From the NCBI GenBank assembly GCA_037349495.1, contig CP140196.1, forward strand, positions 558,001-622,000: 64,000 nucleotides of DNA, written 5' to 3'. Source of the DNA: Lotmaria passim. Its lineage: Eukaryota; Euglenozoa; Kinetoplastea; Trypanosomatida; Trypanosomatidae. This document shows positions 38,979 to 48,314 of the stretch, in pieces. Under the pieces are notes generated by a model. That model was not told where the DNA came from. It worked only from the letters and a program-made list of their open reading frames with translations, and searched no databases. Made by a program: the position numbers and the translations under genes. Position 1 is the stretch's first letter. Each line of letters begins with the position of its first letter.

Positions 38979-41900
38979 TCATAATAATAATAATATAGAA
39001 CTGTTTTGGTGATCACGCGACGTACGCCAATGCCCGTCTACCATCACACTCGCAATAATGTCCCTCGTAGTCCTAGAAAGACTGTTCTGCACGTGCCCCA
39101 TCGTCTCCCTGGTCCACTCTCTTAGAAGGGGGTACTCGCTCCACACGCCATCCACAACCAGAATGCACAACACGATCATGCCGATCTCCACGGCAAGGTG
39201 CAACAACACTCTCAAAAAAGCGGGAAGAAGCGACGCGAAGATAAGCCACGCTGCGTTTGCAGTCTGGCGCCAAGGACCGCTTTCACCCACTGCACGGAGC
39301 AGCGATGCGCGAAGCGACGGGTTCGGCAGGTGCACCAGTAGCGGGCGGCAGTAGAGCGCCACCCGCAGCGAAGGGGACGACGACGACGACGGTGGCGCAG
39401 GCGGAGTTGCTGCTGACGCTGCGAGTACCGCTGACACTGTTTTTTTGTGTTGCTTAGGATCCGGATCGGCCATCCACTCACCGTCCTCCTGACTGTAGTT
39501 GTAGACGTGCCTGATAGTCACCTTTACTGTAACTGGCGGATGAGCAAGACGTCGGATAGGCTCGGCAGAAAACACCATCGCCGGCTTTTCAGCAGCCATG
39601 AGTGTGGTGGCCGTGGCATTGTTCTCCAGCGGCGTGCCGTGCGCACATGACCTGTCCTGCAGTGGAGCAGCAGCAACGACAGCGCTCAGAGCACCAGTTG
39701 GTGACGCTGACGGCGACGACATGTCAGAGACCGGCCTCGTGCGGTCCTCCTCTCGTTCGCACGCGGCGTTCACGATGTCGCGCGCAGTGCTGGCGTCAGA
39801 TATGGCGGCGAGGATGTGCTTCACAGTCTTGCTGCGACCCGTGGCAACCGGTTCAGACGACGACTTGAGCTGATGATGCACGTTAGCGGTAAAAGCAGCG
39901 GTTGTCTCTGTTACAGCTGCATGGTGAGACTCGCTCTCCGCAGCAGGAACAGCAGTAGCAGCAGCATCTGTTGAAAAGACAACCCTAGAAGTCCATGCCT
40001 GGCCTGCCGCAGTGGCGTCACTCACGGCTGCAGAAGCCAACACATCCTCCATGACGTCGTCATCGCCTTCCTCCTTTTCTCCTCCCTCTGCGCCGTTCTC
40101 CTCATCCTCGTCTTCATCGTCGTCACGCCCAAACATTGGAGAGGCCACCATCGTGCTATAGTCGACCGAGGAGCTTTGCTGGCTTGAACTCAGCGGACGC
40201 GCCTCCACCGCGCCTACCGTAGGACGCTGCGGAGACCTTGGCGAAGACGTGGTGGAGTCCACCTCCTGTGTTCCCGAGAACCTCCTCAGCGCTGGGCGAT
40301 CCTGCTGACTCTTCAACGCACTGGACGTGGTTGCGTTGTGGGCAAGAGAGGTGAAGACACAAGAGGTGGCCGAGGCGTTGCCAATCGGCAGCAGTGACTT
40401 TTTCTCTTCCTGCGCAGCCGGTTCTCTCAATGTCATTATTGTTGTTGTTCGACCCATTACATGGAGAGGAAGACCTAGTGGTGCGTTGTCTGTTGTTTTT
40501 GCAGCAAAGAGCGGAGCCGAAGCAGCAGCAGCGGGTGGTGGCGGTGCTATCCCCTGTGTAGATGCTGCAGCGGTCTTTGTGTTTCTGTCTCCCACGGCGT
40601 CGATCGGCTTCGTGGGCCCTGGGACAGAGGGCAATCCAAATCCAGCAAAGGGCGGAGGCTTCAGTGCTGAAGCATCAGACGCGGTCGGTGGATACAGATG
40701 TGGTTTTCTTTCCGTGCTGGCAAAGATGCGAGACTCCAGTGGGTCAGCAAAGGGATTCGACGCGGCACCAGCTGGGGCACGGGCGGTGGTGGTGGAGGCG
40801 GGGCCGGAGCCGAGGCCTCCGGCCGCGGCTGGCACGCCAAAGGCCGACTTCATCGTCTGCGGAGTTGGAAAGCAAAAAGGTTTTTGTTGCGGCCCAGGGG
40901 TGAAGGCCGCGTTCACCGACACGCCAGCCAGTGTGTTATCCACGTCACTTGGCAGAGACGGATTGGAGGCTGCTTTTGACGCCACCGCACCGAAGGACAA
41001 AAATGGCGTCCCAAACGCGTTGCTGCTGCTGCTGTTGTTGTTTGAAGTCGACGTGGTAGAAATCGTCGTCGCAGTCACCGCAGCAGGAGCGGCACCAGTA
41101 GCCGCTGCTGCTGGCTCTGCACAGTACGAAGTTCGCTGGAAAGGCAGGCCAGACGTCGTAACGCCAGTAATCGCTGGCTTCACACCTTCTGCAGGTCTAT
41201 TCAACGGGAAAGGGTTCACCTTGTTCGGCTCCGTTCCTGCCATAGCCGTCGATGCAGTGGACGGAACTGGCCCCGCAACTTGGGTGCTTGTTGATGGAAA
41301 TGGGCCAAAGGAGTATGCGGCGGGTGACGTCTTTACCGGCACCTCGGTGGCGATGGTGCAGGTGCCCGTGGCAGGTGGTGCAGCGGGAGCAGCAGTCGTG
41401 GGAAACGTCGTCGCGTGCTGGAACGGATTGGGCCGCGCCGCTGCTTTGGCCACCAGCGGTGAAGCCGGAGGAACGACAGTTGTGTTTGACGCAGCCCCAT
41501 TCGTCATCGCCAAAGTCGTGGAAAAAGGGTTGACGTCGCTGTTCGGGGCGGAAGCGGCAGAGTTCGATGCGGCAAGCCTGCCAAACGGTGTCGCGGTTGC
41601 TTTCACGACTGCAGCTGCCGTGTCTGGCGCACGTGGTGGCGATGCCTTGGGCGTTTCCTCAGAGGACTGGCCCTCCGCAGGCGTGTAGCCGGCGCTGTAG
41701 CCGGTCCGTGCAACGGGTGTGGCGCGCCGAAAGGCGTTTTTGAAGGGAGCCGAACCAAAAATCTCCTTCGGCTGTGTCACCTTTTCTGCCGTCGTGGTCT
41801 CGAGAAGCAGGTTCGCCGCGGTAGTCGCCGCAGGAGGAGAAGCACTAGCAGCCTCAGCGACGGGCTGCGCTGACACCTCACGACTGCTGTCGAAGTCAAG

Positions 41901-42422
41901 CATCAGCGCACGCCCACCGCCACCCGATTGACTCTCTTGTTCTTCTTCTTCTTCCCCTTCATCCTCGTCTTCGTCCTCCTCATCCTCCCATTCGCCTTCT
42001 TCGCTGTCCTCCCACTCCTCCTCGCTCTCCTGGCCCTCTTCGTCGTCTTCGTCCACTACACCAGACACGGTGGTGCCTACCCCAACCTGTGCAGCGGTGA
42101 CGGGTGCTTCGCGCGTTGCACCACCGCCTCTCCCGGTAGCAACAGCAGCAGCCTTCATTTGTGCTGCGTATTTTTCCGGCAGCCGTGGCGGCGGACTTGC
42201 ATCCGGCACGTGTAGGCCAGAGCAACGCTGGCTACAACTACTGCGCGGTACCGCCGCTGCGAGACGGCCGCCGCTACCGTCGCGGCTGTGGCTGCGTGTC
42301 TGCTGCTGCTGCGAACCGCTCTGACTGTTGTCGGTGAATTGGCCGATGTCGCTGCCGCTGGGACGACGCGGTGGATCGTCGCCGGAGCCCTCCGCCCACG
42401 CGTTGTTCGTCTCAGAGCGCAT
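38979..42422 (-). CDS. FG/NPF-containing protein with acidic tracts and hydrophobic C-terminal anchor; nucleoporin-like or membrane adaptor (1147 aa)
   Basis: Mostly disordered. A very acidic D/E tract is at residues ~120-162 and a second at ~764-790. Between about 200 and 720 the protein is A/T/P/S/N-rich with at least seven scattered FG dipeptides (IFGS, PFGR, SFGP, AFGT, SFGA, AFGV, GFGL) and four NPF tripeptides. Near the C-terminus, ~1057-1094 is a long hydrophobic segment (ASLLPAFLRVLLHLAVEIGM, then IVLCILVVDGVW). It would fit one long or two short membrane helices, followed by ~50 mostly polar residues. FG with a C-terminal anchor suggests a membrane-tethered nucleoporin; T. brucei Nup65 is reported to have a C-terminal membrane helix, but I cannot show an RRM here. 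NPF motifs instead bind EH-domain endocytic proteins. Both readings are inference. The ORF itself is well supported, with a canonical acceptor seven bases before the ATG. Confidence 0.9.
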   Translation of the reverse strand: MRSETNNAWAEGSGDDPPRRPSGSDIGQFTDNSQSGSQQQQTRSHSRDGSGGRLAAAVPRSSCSQRCSGLHVPDASPPPRLPEKYAAQMKAAAVATGRGGGATREAPVTAAQVGVGTTVSGVVDEDDEEGQESEEEWEDSEEGEWEDEEDEDEDEGEEEEEQESQSGGGGRALMLDFDSSREVSAQPVAEAASASPPAATTAANLLLETTTAEKVTQPKEIFGSAPFKNAFRRATPVARTGYSAGYTPAEGQSSEETPKASPPRAPDTAAAVVKATATPFGRLAASNSAASAPNSDVNPFSTTLAMTNGAASNTTVVPPASPLVAKAAARPNPFQHATTFPTTAAPAAPPATGTCTIATEVPVKTSPAAYSFGPFPSTSTQVAGPVPSTASTAMAGTEPNKVNPFPLNRPAEGVKPAITGVTTSGLPFQRTSYCAEPAAAATGAAPAAVTATTISTTSTSNNNSSSSNAFGTPFLSFGAVASKAASNPSLPSDVDNTLAGVSVNAAFTPGPQQKPFCFPTPQTMKSAFGVPAAAGGLGSGPASTTTARAPAGAASNPFADPLESRIFASTERKPHLYPPTASDASALKPPPFAGFGLPSVPGPTKPIDAVGDRNTKTAAASTQGIAPPPPAAAASAPLFAAKTTDNAPLGLPLHVMGRTTTIMTLREPAAQEEKKSLLPIGNASATSCVFTSLAHNATTSSALKSQQDRPALRRFSGTQEVDSTTSSPRSPQRPTVGAVEARPLSSSQQSSSVDYSTMVASPMFGRDDDEDEDEENGAEGGEKEEGDDDVMEDVLASAAVSDATAAGQAWTSRVVFSTDAAATAVPAAESESHHAAVTETTAAFTANVHHQLKSSSEPVATGRSKTVKHILAAISDASTARDIVNAACEREEDRTRPVSDMSSPSASPTGALSAVVAAAPLQDRSCAHGTPLENNATATTLMAAEKPAMVFSAEPIRRLAHPPVTVKVTIRHVYNYSQEDGEWMADPDPKQHKKTVSAVLAASAATPPAPPSSSSSPSLRVALYCRPLLVHLPNPSLRASLLRAVGESGPWRQTANAAWLIFASLLPAFLRVLLHLAVEIGMIVLCILVVDGVWSEYPLLREWTRETMGHVQNSLSRTTRDIIASVMVDGHWRTSRDHQNSSILLLL

Positions 42423-42429
42423 GAGAGAC

Positions 42430-42431
42430 CT
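42430..42431 (-). promoter_or_regulatory. Trans-splice acceptor AG for the FG/NPF gene
   Basis: The transcribed strand has a long T/C tract (complement of about 42455-42480), then CACCGTTTCTGCATCTCAG, seven bases before the ATG. The pyrimidine tract and AG spacing are typical of trypanosomatid acceptors. Confidence 0.6.
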
Positions 42432-43170
42432 GAGATGCAGAAACGGTGAGACGAAGAAGAAGAAAAAAAAAAAAAAGAAGAGCCTCGAGAACTCGGAAAA
42501 AAAGGTGTGAGCAAGAGTTCAGGTAACTGCAAGCAGCACAGAACCACGGTTTTGATCTCTCCTCCAAAAAAAAAAAAAAATAGCACTAGTAGAGAATCTT
42601 GCACAACTCTCTCTTGTCAAAACGTCGAGCAGAAGACGTCACTTAACGCTTAAATAAACAAACAGACAAGTAGTTCGTGTGTTTATGTGGGTTTTGGGTA
42701 GCTGAACTACAATCGTCTGCCCGTAATTCACATGAAGAAAATGTAATCCGATGCCAAATGAAGATGTAAGAAAGAAAAAAAAGGAGGTGGAAGAAAAAAA
42801 GAAGCTCAGTTTTTTTTTTTTTTTTAAGCAGCAAAAACAGCATATTTAGGAAAAAAAAAAGGGACAAGCAGGCATAGCGTTGGAATTCATAGGCACTGAA
42901 TAGGCCGGAAATGAAGCCAAAGACACTGGTGTGGCTGTGTTCGTTTTTCTTGCTGTTTAAAGCGACTGTATAGCGCAAGCATTAAAGATAAACAAAAAAG
43001 ATGTTCAAGCAACGAAAGAGACGTCTTCAAATAACAGAGCGACTATCCCGATGCTACTTTATAATAAAAGCAGTATTTAAAAAAAAAATAATAATAAAAC
43101 ACGATCTCTCAGCAGTGCTTACACCTTCTCCCTCTGGACTACCTGTTTGGCCGCCTGCCTATTCATCAAG
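42432..43170 (-). other. 0.74-kb non-coding spacer after the 696-aa gene
   Basis: No gene seen. AT-rich with poly(A) runs, one poly(T) run near 42810-42825 and an ATA-rich stretch near 43080-43100. Probably the 3' UTR of the gene ending at 43171. Confidence 0.6.
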
Positions 43171-45261
43171 CTAGCAGATATGTGTGCCACCCTCTTCTTC
43201 ACCCTTGTAGCTGAAGGGCCTCAGATTGTACGACCACTCGTAGTACTCGGAGGCATAGAGAGAGGCCCGCTTCACGCATTCTTCTGCTTGTAAGGCGGAA
43301 AACGACCCTACCCAGCAGAAGATTGGCTGAGAAACACGTTTGTGCTCCAGTGTCAGTGAAGCTGCAACGTGCTTTCTCGCTGACGTTGTCGGTGTCGACG
43401 CAGAATAGAGAGACGACAGTGATACTGGCCAGTCCATGTGTCTCTGTGGCAGCGCGGTGGTCGAGTGCTTATCGCCTGTGTTTCTGGTTTGCGTAGGTGT
43501 TTCCTTCTTCACCCCTGCCTCCCCCACTGAGGTGGATTCACGGTTGGTGTCGAGCTGTGAGGCTAGCTTCGACGTTCTCAACGATTCCTCCGCACTGACC
43601 TCTTCGTGAACCTCGACAGTCGTAGCCGGGTAGTCTGAAAGACCCTTTCCTTCAGCTGGTGTGTCGACGACGTGGTGTCGCGATGACTGCCGTGGCGTTA
43701 ACGCAGCCTGCTTCTCTGCTGTCGACTGCGCCAGTGGAGTGAGTTCAGCGGTACAGCTATTAACCTGTGTGGCAGCGGCACTAGAGTCTTCCCGAGAAGC
43801 CGACAAACAAGCCCCGCCCTCACTGTCACACCCGTTGCAGCACGCGGCAGGGCGGTGACTGGATTCGCCGACAATGGCTGCCTTCTCCTTCACCGTCGCA
43901 GCTGTTTCACCTTTATCTCTGCATGTGCTGCATCTTCTCCTTTCAGCTCGTTGCGACAAAGTGCCTGCGGCCACGGAACTGCGGCACGACGGAACGAGAA
44001 GTCCGCCAAGAGCGGCTGCTTCACCTCGCGAAACGAGTGTGCATTGCAAGCGAGGCCACCTGGTACGGATTCTGCTGGACGTGCATGTGCTGCTTTCCCA
44101 ATTCAGCACAGCTGTCAGAGCCGCATTGTCGTCCTCATCTTCACTCCCTCCGTCAGCGCTCACACAGCGTCCATTTGGTGCTGGATGAGAAGACCTTGTG
44201 AAGCGTTGCATCGACGTGTGCGGTGCCGAACTGGTCTGGGAAAGACGTGAATGAAAGCCCTGCGAGAGCGAGGAACGAGCAGTAACGACATCTCTGTACT
44301 GTTCCCGTGGTCCAGTGGAGGAGCAGTAGTCCGTTTCCTCGTCCATGCCATTCGCCTTTTTTGCATTGCTTGCCCTAGAATTACTGCAAAGTGAAACCGC
44401 GCTTGAGGAGGAAAGGTGGCCTGACAGTATCTCCGGGAACAACCTCGTTGCTACGTCGTACGCTGTCACCGAGGTGCGCGCGGAGACACGAAAAGGGTGC
44501 TCATCAATATGAGCATTACGCACTTGCTTCCTCATCAATTTAGAAGACCAGAGGTTGACATCTTCTGTCTGTGTAAAACAACAAAGAAAAGGAGAGGGCT
44601 TGCGTGGCTCTGGTGAGTCGTCCTCCCTTACGTTCTTTTGTGGAGAATGAAGCCTGTGCTCTGAAGCAGATAACGATGTCAAGCCTCCGCACAGCGTGCG
44701 TGGGACACTGTCCAATGCTAGGGGGCTTTGCGCATCGTCGATGACTGCCTCTGATAAGCCTGCTTCAGAAGACAAGAGGACATCAGCAGCAACAACAACG
44801 TCTCTTTCTTTCTTCTGTGATGACACGCAGGCTCCATCAAGCGACGCACAAAAAGAAGGAACAGCAAGAGAGGAAGGAACTCCAGTAGCAGCAGCATCAT
44901 TCTGAGAAAAGACCGCAGCCCAGACCAGCTGGTCCGCTGATTTCTCTGCTGTACTCCCAAATCGGCTGCCGCCCTTTTGAGGTGAGGGCAAAAGACTGGA
45001 GGCGCGACTCACTAGTGTCGGATAGCGGCCCCACAACGGCGACGGCGAGTACGCGGACTTGCGTCCTTCGCACACCGCGACAGTCCGACGCAGCGGCTGT
45101 GTTTGCGGTGTGTGACGTCGATCACCGCCACTGCTGTTGCCTCTACTGTTTTCCTGAAATTGCTTTTGCAGCAGCTGGTAGCGCAAAATAAAGGGATCGG
45201 CAACGATGCCCTCCTCGGAGGTTAACATGCAGGTGGCGCAGTCCTCGCGCTCCCGCAACAT
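43171..45261 (-). CDS. Hypothetical protein with internal cysteine cluster and ordered C-terminus (696 aa)
   Basis: Not recognised. The N-terminus (MLREREDCATC, then FILRYQLLQKQFQ) looks helical. Most of the rest is S/T/E-rich and likely disordered. A cysteine group at ~440-485 (CSTC, then CCNGC about 26 residues on, then one more C) could bind metal, but its spacing matches no finger I know. The last ~55 residues look folded: QPIFCWVGSFSALQAEECVK, then aromatic-rich ASEYYEWSYNLRPF, ending GGTHIC. There is no signal peptide or membrane span. The ATG is preceded by an in-frame GTG that was not used. No good pyrimidine tract lies immediately upstream, so the true start or acceptor is less certain than for its neighbours. 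Confidence 0.85.
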   Translation of the reverse strand: MLREREDCATCMLTSEEGIVADPFILRYQLLQKQFQENSRGNSSGGDRRHTPQTQPLRRTVAVCEGRKSAYSPSPLWGRYPTLVSRASSLLPSPQKGGSRFGSTAEKSADQLVWAAVFSQNDAAATGVPSSLAVPSFCASLDGACVSSQKKERDVVVAADVLLSSEAGLSEAVIDDAQSPLALDSVPRTLCGGLTSLSASEHRLHSPQKNVREDDSPEPRKPSPFLCCFTQTEDVNLWSSKLMRKQVRNAHIDEHPFRVSARTSVTAYDVATRLFPEILSGHLSSSSAVSLCSNSRASNAKKANGMDEETDYCSSTGPREQYRDVVTARSSLSQGFHSRLSQTSSAPHTSMQRFTRSSHPAPNGRCVSADGGSEDEDDNAALTAVLNWESSTCTSSRIRTRWPRLQCTLVSRGEAAALGGLLVPSCRSSVAAGTLSQRAERRRCSTCRDKGETAATVKEKAAIVGESSHRPAACCNGCDSEGGACLSASREDSSAAATQVNSCTAELTPLAQSTAEKQAALTPRQSSRHHVVDTPAEGKGLSDYPATTVEVHEEVSAEESLRTSKLASQLDTNRESTSVGEAGVKKETPTQTRNTGDKHSTTALPQRHMDWPVSLSSLYSASTPTTSARKHVAASLTLEHKRVSQPIFCWVGSFSALQAEECVKRASLYASEYYEWSYNLRPFSYKGEEEGGTHIC

Positions 45262-46461
45262 CACGCGATCCGCGCCGGCCAGCTGGCTTTTCTGGGGTAG
45301 GCGTCACCAGTACGAAAGGCAGCGATGGCAGCACTGCGTCTCTGTGGCACTGCAGCACTGCAGCTGCGTTGTTGAGACGCGCTCTTTGCGAACGATTATG
45401 GCAGGTTCGAGCTAATGAAGGAGGTGCTCGTGTGGACGTGCAACCGTCCTCGTTGTTGGCAGTTTCACTTAGACGACTCTATAAAGACCTTTGGTTGTGT
45501 GACGGTCTAGAATTACACTCTTAGCTGGGTCATCGCTCACGCTTGCTGTTTTAGGTGAAGGATCGATCTAGGGTGATAGAAAAAAAAGTAGGAGAAGTGC
45601 GTTTTTTCACAGACCTCTGAGTTATGAAGAAAAAAAAAAAGAAAAGAAAGTAGAGGACAGAAATTAAAAAACAAACGTGTCAATTGCCGAGACGCGCGTT
45701 TGTAAGGCAGCCACTGCTGTAATCAAAGCGGCTACAACACCGAAAAAAGAACGAAAGAAATTAAATAAAAGAAGAAAGTGTCAGCCCTCCGTTAAACAAC
45801 AGAAGACAATGCAGTGCTTAAGGTCTAGCAGATTACCGCGCTTTTCAAAAGGCCTTTGATTAGATTGAACTCGCTAAAGCGAATTACAACTTGCTCATCA
45901 ACTTCTCCTTAATTTTGTCAAAAAGCTCACTGAGACTACTGCTAGGATTCCAAAACAGTGCTCTTTGCAGAAGCATGAACGTGTGCGTCAGTTCTGTCTT
46001 TTTTTGTTGTTGCTTAATCAAATGGCTTCATTGCACAGATATACTGAAACTACTGGAGAAAGCACAAGAATATATATATATATATATATCAAAACCGTTC
46101 AAATAGTCGAACCGTCATTCTTGCTATCTTCACTCAGAATGTACGCAAGAAAAGCTGGATTGAATTCCTTAGAGGCTCAGAAAGCTCAGCTCAGCTTTTT
46201 AAAAACGCCTCAAAAAAAAAAAAAACAGCACTTCAGAAAATAAAAAAAACCGGCAAGGAAGATATACTGACGCACACACAGGATACAAAAAAAAAAAAAA
46301 GGTCAAGCAAAGAAAAAAAAAAAAACAGAAAAAACCAATACAGAGCTACTAAGAACACTTGAACAACAGCCACCAACAAAAACAACAAAAAAACGCAACC
46401 GATCTCGAAAAAAAAAAAAAAGAGCTCCAAGAGTGTGCTTGATCGTCTTCCATTCTTATTG
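45262..46461 (-). other. 1.2-kb non-coding spacer after the LSD1 zinc-finger gene
   Basis: No gene seen. The part next to the 696-aa gene (45262-45540) has higher GC and fewer homopolymers than usual for spacers here. The remainder is AT-rich with a TA microsatellite (46069-46089) and poly(A) tracts. It should hold the 3' UTR of the zinc-finger gene and the 5' end of the next mRNA. Confidence 0.55.
46069..46089. repeat. AT dinucleotide microsatellite
   Basis: Short uninterrupted AT run in the spacer after the zinc-finger gene. Confidence 0.9.
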
Positions 46462-46842
46462 TTAGTGCTTCTCACGCGGTTTATCGTCATCCAGCTTGGT
46501 GCCAACGGCTAAGTGAGTCACCTTAACTCCCGACGCGTCGACTGTGGGTGGGCGGTCAATGTACACACACTGCTTCGGCGGCGCCTGTGGGCCGCTGCGG
46601 CCCTCGCGGATGCTAGCCGGAATCGACATCACCGTGCGGCATCGTGGACACATGGCCAGGCTCGTGTTCTGCGGAAGAATAAGAATACAGCGGCAGCATA
46701 CGCAGGTAACGCTGAACTGCTGAACCGGCGTGACGGCCGTGCACATCGGGCAGCGCACGGACGGCGCACCGATCGGGTAGGCCAGGGTGACGTGGCATTG
46801 TTGGCAGGTGATCTGCCCGGTCGACTGTGGAGCGTGCGGCAT
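46462..46842 (-). CDS. Small protein with two LSD1-type zinc fingers (126 aa)
   Basis: Two tandem C2C2 fingers share identical spacing. Finger 1 is C13-x2-C16-x14-C31-x2-C34 and contains LAYPIGAPSVRC, the signature of the LSD1 subclass first described in plant cell-death regulators. Finger 2 is C47-x2-C50-x14-C65-x2-C68 with ILPQNTS in the corresponding position, plus two extra cysteines (C49, C52). Residues 75-126 are a polar tail with no clear fold. There is no signal peptide or membrane span. LSD1 fingers mediate protein or nucleic-acid contacts, but the role here is unknown. The ATG at 46842 is the first in frame; a weak acceptor (ATCTTAG) lies 10 bases upstream. It sits between the myristoylated paralogues and the 696-aa gene and is far smaller than any neighbour. 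Confidence 0.93.
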   Translation of the reverse strand: MPHAPQSTGQITCQQCHVTLAYPIGAPSVRCPMCTAVTPVQQFSVTCVCCRCILILPQNTSLAMCPRCRTVMSIPASIREGRSGPQAPPKQCVYIDRPPTVDASGVKVTHLAVGTKLDDDKPREKH

Positions 46843-48314
46843 CGCGGAAGAACTAAGATTTGTCCTTGTGCTTGACTTTTGCTGTTATAAGCTGTATGAA
46901 TGAGAGCGTAAGAAAGCTCAAATAACAAAAAAAAAACGTAAAACAGCAAACTGAAACTATAGTTTCCCTTTTTAAATAGTATACACACGTGAGTAGAGGA
47001 GCAGTAAGGTGTTGTTGAGATGGAGACAACAACTTTCGTGTAACTCCAAGAAGAAACATGGTAAAGCGTGGCAGAGAAATAAAAGGCCAAAAGATCCTTC
47101 ACAGCGAAGCCCTCAACACAGCACAAGTATCACTTTACTATTACTATTCCCTTTTCCTCATCTGTCATCACTTGTGTTTTCTCTAAGAAGGACGCGCAGC
47201 TGCACAACGACGCTCCAGCAGTAATATGAAATCGTTACAGATCTCTCAAAACAGTCACAAGCAGTGAGAGACCGTCGACACCCATTTGTTTCACAAAAAA
47301 GTAATAGTAGTAATAATAACAGACACGCTGCAACGGTGGCGGTTCTGCCGCTTTGCCGATATAAAGGACAAAAAAGAAAGAAGTAAGGAGTAATAACAAA
47401 CTTGACTTTTGATTTGAAGCCCAGTGATTAGCATCATCACAGCAAGAAGACCAAAAAAAAAAAACAGCAAAAAGGTCAAAAAAAAAAAAAAAGGACGCGA
47501 ACACAAAATAAGATAAAAAAAGAAAAGGGCACGATCAGGTAGCCAGCATTACTGCTCTCTCGAATCACCAGAAAAAGATCATTTTCATTCTCCGCTTAAA
47601 CAGAAGAACTGCCAGGAGACCGTTTCAACAACAGTGCTTGTGTTATAAAGTACAGAAGAATTTTTGTACGCTGCTTTCGGTCAGCACAAAAGCTGCAAAA
47701 AAAAAAAAAAGAAGTACTACCTCTGAACAGGAAAAAAAAAAAAACGATGCTCTGAAAAGAGCTTTACAGCTTCTTTTCTTTTTTTTTTTTCGTTGTTGTT
47801 GTTTTTTTTTTTTTTGTGTGTGTGTGGGAGACATACATGCTCATGGCAAGTTCTTCAGCAGACTTTCGTTTTCTTTTTTTTTTTTACGTTTTGCAGTAAA
47901 AAAAAAAAACGAAAGTCTGCTCTGACTGCGAAACAACAAAAGGAAAGAAAGAAAGAAGAAAAAAGAAAACGAAAAAAGACATCACCTGCACTATCGCTTT
48001 CAATAAAGCACACACACACACAAAAAAAAAAAACAGTGGTTGCTGCTCTTTCCTTCAAAACGTGGGAGTGTTTCTTGTCCTCGACGTTTCTAATGGAAAA
48101 AAAAAAAGAGGAGAAAAACACACGGTGAAATTAAAAAAAAAAAACACGCATAAAAGTACACAAACAAATGTGATCTTGAACAGCGAATAAACAGCGAACG
48201 CTCTCTTACCTGATATTTCCTTCTTCTTTTGTGTGTGTGTGTGTCTGTGTGTGTGTACAGTGACACCCACGAAACATCGCAACGCAGCACCTTCTGCAGT
48301 TTGTGTCGCTTAGC
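46843..48314 (-). other. 1.5-kb non-coding spacer after the 1331-aa gene
   Basis: No gene seen. AT-rich with poly(A) and poly(T) runs (two T runs near 47780-47815) and short GT runs near 47815-47828 and 48230-48255. Probably the 3' UTR of the gene ending at 48315. An open frame reaching 47126 overlaps the zinc-finger gene in another frame and is not believed. Confidence 0.55.

Noticed and set aside
40327-41688. 453-residue plus-strand open frame
   Set aside because: It lies wholly antisense to the 1147-aa gene, on the strand with no other genes, and has the low-complexity A/G/V composition expected from reading that gene's Ala/Thr/Pro-rich codons in reverse.
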